Made by a program: the position numbers and the translations under genes. A stretch of 64,000 nt of DNA from Halovenus sp. (GTDB taxonomy: Archaea; Halobacteriota; Halobacteria; Halobacteriales; Haloarculaceae): positions 1 through 64,000 of the forward strand of contig PUNZ01000173.1 of NCBI GenBank assembly GCA_003551945.1. The letters are read 5' to 3'. This document shows positions 62,046 through 64,000 of the stretch, one piece after another; positions within the stretch are counted from its first letter, which is position 1; the number at the start of each line of letters is the position of its first letter. Below the pieces are notes generated by a model. That model was not told the DNA's origin. It was given only the letters and a program-made list of their open reading frames with translations, and made no database searches.

Positions 62046-63719
62046 ATGACCTGGCAGGCGACGATACTTGTCACACCGACGCTATTTGCGGTAGTGCTCG
62101 CGGCGTTACTGTCAGGATACGGACTGTACCAGTTACACGCAGGTAACCGCAGCCCTGTTGTACTCCTGTTTTTTTGGATTACCCTCGCCACGCTTGTCTG
62201 GACTGGATTCTCAGCGCTCAAGTTGCTCCACACGGACCCTGAGACGAAACTATTGTTCTATCAGATACTCCATATCGGTGCTGCCGCCTTGCCACCGCTT
62301 TTGTTCTGTTTCATCCTTGCCTACACCGACCGGACAGAGTGGTTGCACCCGGCATTACTCGGTGGTATTTTTGCCGTTCCTGCTCTCTTTGTGGCACTGC
62401 TGTTTCTCAACCCCGCGAACATTGTGATACAAGACGTTCACGTCATGACGAACGAACTTGTGTTACTGCGCGTTGAGAGCGGCCCAGGATTTCTCGTCTT
62501 TTTGTTATTTAGTACGGTATTTGTCAGTGCCGGCGTTGGGATAATGCTACTTGAATTACGACAGGTCGGTGCCACATACTATCCGCAGGCAGCGCTCATC
62601 ACCCTCGCCGTCCTTGTTCCGCTGGTATTTGGTGGATTAAATGCACTGTCTGTGCCACCGTTTATCCAAGATGGACCGAACCTAGTGCCGACATCTGCTG
62701 CAGTGTCAACGGCCGCACTGGCTCTGCTCTTGAGCCGATATCGGCTGTTTAGCCGTCCGCCATTGGCATATGCCACCGCGATGAAGTATTCGCCCGATGC
62801 ACTGTTTGTGCTTGACCAAAAGGAACAGATTGTGCATGCAAATGAGAGAGGTACTGCGATTCTAAACGAAATGGGAGGTCAACTGGGTGAGACGCTGACG
62901 AAGCATCTCTCGGGCTTCAATCCAGAGGCGGATTCCGGACAGCTCAGAGAGGTCTCAGGACGGTCAGGGGAGACAACGTACCAAAGAATAGTCGTAACTC
63001 CACTGGAGCGCGGGGGAAGGTTCATCGGTTGGGTCGTCTTGTTGCGAGATGAGACGACGCAATACGAACAAACCCGGTTGTTAGAGGAAAAGAACGACAA
63101 GTTAGAACAGTTCAGCAGCGTCGTCTCACATGACCTTAGAAACCCGCTCGGGGTTGCACAACTCAGGCTCGAACTGCTGCAAGAGGAGGTGAGCAGTGAC
63201 CATATTCCGCCAATTGAGCGGGCGTTGACGCGTATGGAACTCCTCATTGACGACCTATTGGCACTGGCTCGTGAGGGAAAGAAGGTGCGGGAGTTTGAGA
63301 CAGTTCCTCTCAACGTCCTTATCCAACGGTGCTGGGAGAATGTCGAGACAGGTGGTGCACAGCTTGAGCTCAACAGTGATGGATTCATACGGGCGGATGA
63401 AAGCCGGATTGAGCAACTGATTGAAAACCTCTTTCGAAACGCAATCGAGCGCGGCGGTGAGGGGGTGAACGTGACAGTTGGTGAGTTGCCAGGCGGCTTT
63501 TACATCGAAGATGATGGACTGGGCATTGCACCCGCAGACGTTGAGGCAGTGTTTGAAAGCGGCTATTCGACGACACCAGACGGGACTGGTCTGGGACTCT
63601 ATATTGTTCAAGAGATTGTCAAAGCTCACGGCTGGGAGATAGCGCTTACAGAGAGTTCAACAGGTGGTGCGCGCTTTGAGATTACGGGGGTCGAGTACGT
63701 GGCATGGCCCAAGAACTGA
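62046..63719 (+). CDS. 7TM-PAS sensor histidine kinase
   Basis: 557 aa. Seven membrane helices occupy about 5-235 (VTPTLFAVVLAALLSGYGLY to STAALALLLSRYRLF). A PAS-like domain follows (about 245-335, DALFVLDQKEQIVHANERG). The H-box is FSSVVSHDLRNPLGVAQ with His about 362. HATPase motifs are ENLFRNAIERGG, IEDDGLGI and DGTGLGLYIVQEI. Same module order as the kinase at 399-2069, but only moderate sequence resemblance in the sensor part. The upstream 146 nt are AT-rich, with a TATA-like TTTTTATAA near 62002. No regulator gene is adjacent. Confidence 0.9.
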   Translation: MTWQATILVTPTLFAVVLAALLSGYGLYQLHAGNRSPVVLLFFWITLATLVWTGFSALKLLHTDPETKLLFYQILHIGAAALPPLLFCFILAYTDRTEWLHPALLGGIFAVPALFVALLFLNPANIVIQDVHVMTNELVLLRVESGPGFLVFLLFSTVFVSAGVGIMLLELRQVGATYYPQAALITLAVLVPLVFGGLNALSVPPFIQDGPNLVPTSAAVSTAALALLLSRYRLFSRPPLAYATAMKYSPDALFVLDQKEQIVHANERGTAILNEMGGQLGETLTKHLSGFNPEADSGQLREVSGRSGETTYQRIVVTPLERGGRFIGWVVLLRDETTQYEQTRLLEEKNDKLEQFSSVVSHDLRNPLGVAQLRLELLQEEVSSDHIPPIERALTRMELLIDDLLALAREGKKVREFETVPLNVLIQRCWENVETGGAQLELNSDGFIRADESRIEQLIENLFRNAIERGGEGVNVTVGELPGGFYIEDDGLGIAPADVEAVFESGYSTTPDGTGLGLYIVQEIVKAHGWEIALTESSTGGARFEITGVEYVAWPKN

Positions 63720-63767
63720 AAGCAGGCTACCCCAAAGGAGTATGATTCTGCAGGACGAACAACACGT

Positions 63768-64000
63768 ATGGTTGATGTCGGCGGCGAGTGGAATCAAACA
63801 CAACTTGAGACGTTCCTTGCTGAGGCAGTCGTTCCGGTTCGGATTGGCTGTCACCACCCAGATGGCGGCCTCTGGATGCTCTCGCTCTGGTATCAGTTCG
63901 CAGACGGGACGATTCAGTGTGCGACCGGTGAGTCATCCGCGATTGTCTCTTTTCTCCGAAAAAACCAAGAGGTCTCCTTCGAGATATCGACGAACCATCC
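63768..64000 (+). CDS. Pyridoxamine 5'-phosphate oxidase-like protein, N-terminal part (truncated by window end)
   Basis: The first 77 residues are present: MVDVGGEWNQTQLETFLAE, VVPVRIGCHHPDGGLWMLSLWYQFADGTIQCATGES and IVSFLRKNQEVSFEIS. This is the N-terminal half of a split-barrel FMN-binding domain as in PPOX-like proteins: two beta strands around LWMLSLWYQ followed by IQCAT and the helix SAIVSFLRKNQ. Role unknown; many such small flavoproteins exist in haloarchaea. It begins 49 nt after the histidine kinase on the same strand. The 3' end is outside the window. Confidence 0.72.
   Translation, partial: MVDVGGEWNQTQLETFLAEAVVPVRIGCHHPDGGLWMLSLWYQFADGTIQCATGESSAIVSFLRKNQEVSFEISTNH

Overview
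The window is haloarchaeal chromosomal DNA. The proteins are strongly acidic. Secreted proteins carry Arg-Arg (Tat-type) lipoprotein signals. Several genes have a TATA-like element about 25 nt before the start codon, as in leaderless transcripts. Archaeal marker genes are frequent: NurA, Pelota, PDCD5-like protein, UbaA, archaeal D-aminoacyl-tRNA deacylase DtdA, GHMP-type shikimate kinase, Lhr helicase, DUF63, and family-B DNA polymerase with an intein. By eye the G+C is in the mid-50s percent, lower than most haloarchaea. I cannot name the species. No rRNA, tRNA or CRISPR array was recognised.

Layout. 0-13.6 kb: a truncated gene end, a 7TM histidine kinase, NurA, a SIMPL-domain lipoprotein, a DUF1611 protein, a tRNA-t6A methylthiotransferase converging on hisS, a Big2-like lipoprotein, a PDCD5/PP-loop gene pair, a degenerate alpha/beta hydrolase, an FMN reductase and a DUF5787 nuclease-like protein. 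13.6-27 kb: ferredoxin-type glutamate synthase gltB with a palindrome in its promoter, a hydrolase, an alkyltransferase-like protein lacking the catalytic Cys, pelota, a GAF-type histidine kinase, a metallo-beta-lactamase-fold protein, a cation/proton antiporter with UspA-like domains and an acyl-CoA ligase. 27-35 kb: small membrane and metabolic genes, ubaA, dtdA, DUF63, an HD phosphohydrolase and an FAD amine-oxidase-like protein. Two small genes here are too short for the ORF track.

35-40.6 kb: a tightly coupled four-gene operon (two ATGA overlaps) of single-TM, exported, pseudopilin-like proteins with no secretion ATPase or TadC next to it. 40.7-46.3 kb: OsmC, a zinc-ribbon miniprotein, Lhr, a NUDIX hydrolase, then shikimate kinase and chorismate mutase. 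46.25-48.0 kb is the most unusual region: the chorismate mutase gene is followed by an in-frame GNAT-TnpB chimera, a TnpB-type right end and a MazF-type toxin-antitoxin pair. The segment then ends with a second copy of the last ten codons and stop of chorismate mutase, differing only at third codon positions. This looks like an insertion at the 3' end of that gene.

48-64 kb: surE, a serine hydrolase, the sufCBD iron-sulfur assembly operon, a large lipoprotein, intein-bearing polB divergent from dinB, a second 7TM histidine kinase, and the start of a PPOX-like gene. The sufC and polB promoters share one architecture: a TATA-like core flanked by 6-bp inverted repeats with an 8-nt spacer. All assignments come from reading motifs and family resemblance; nothing was searched.
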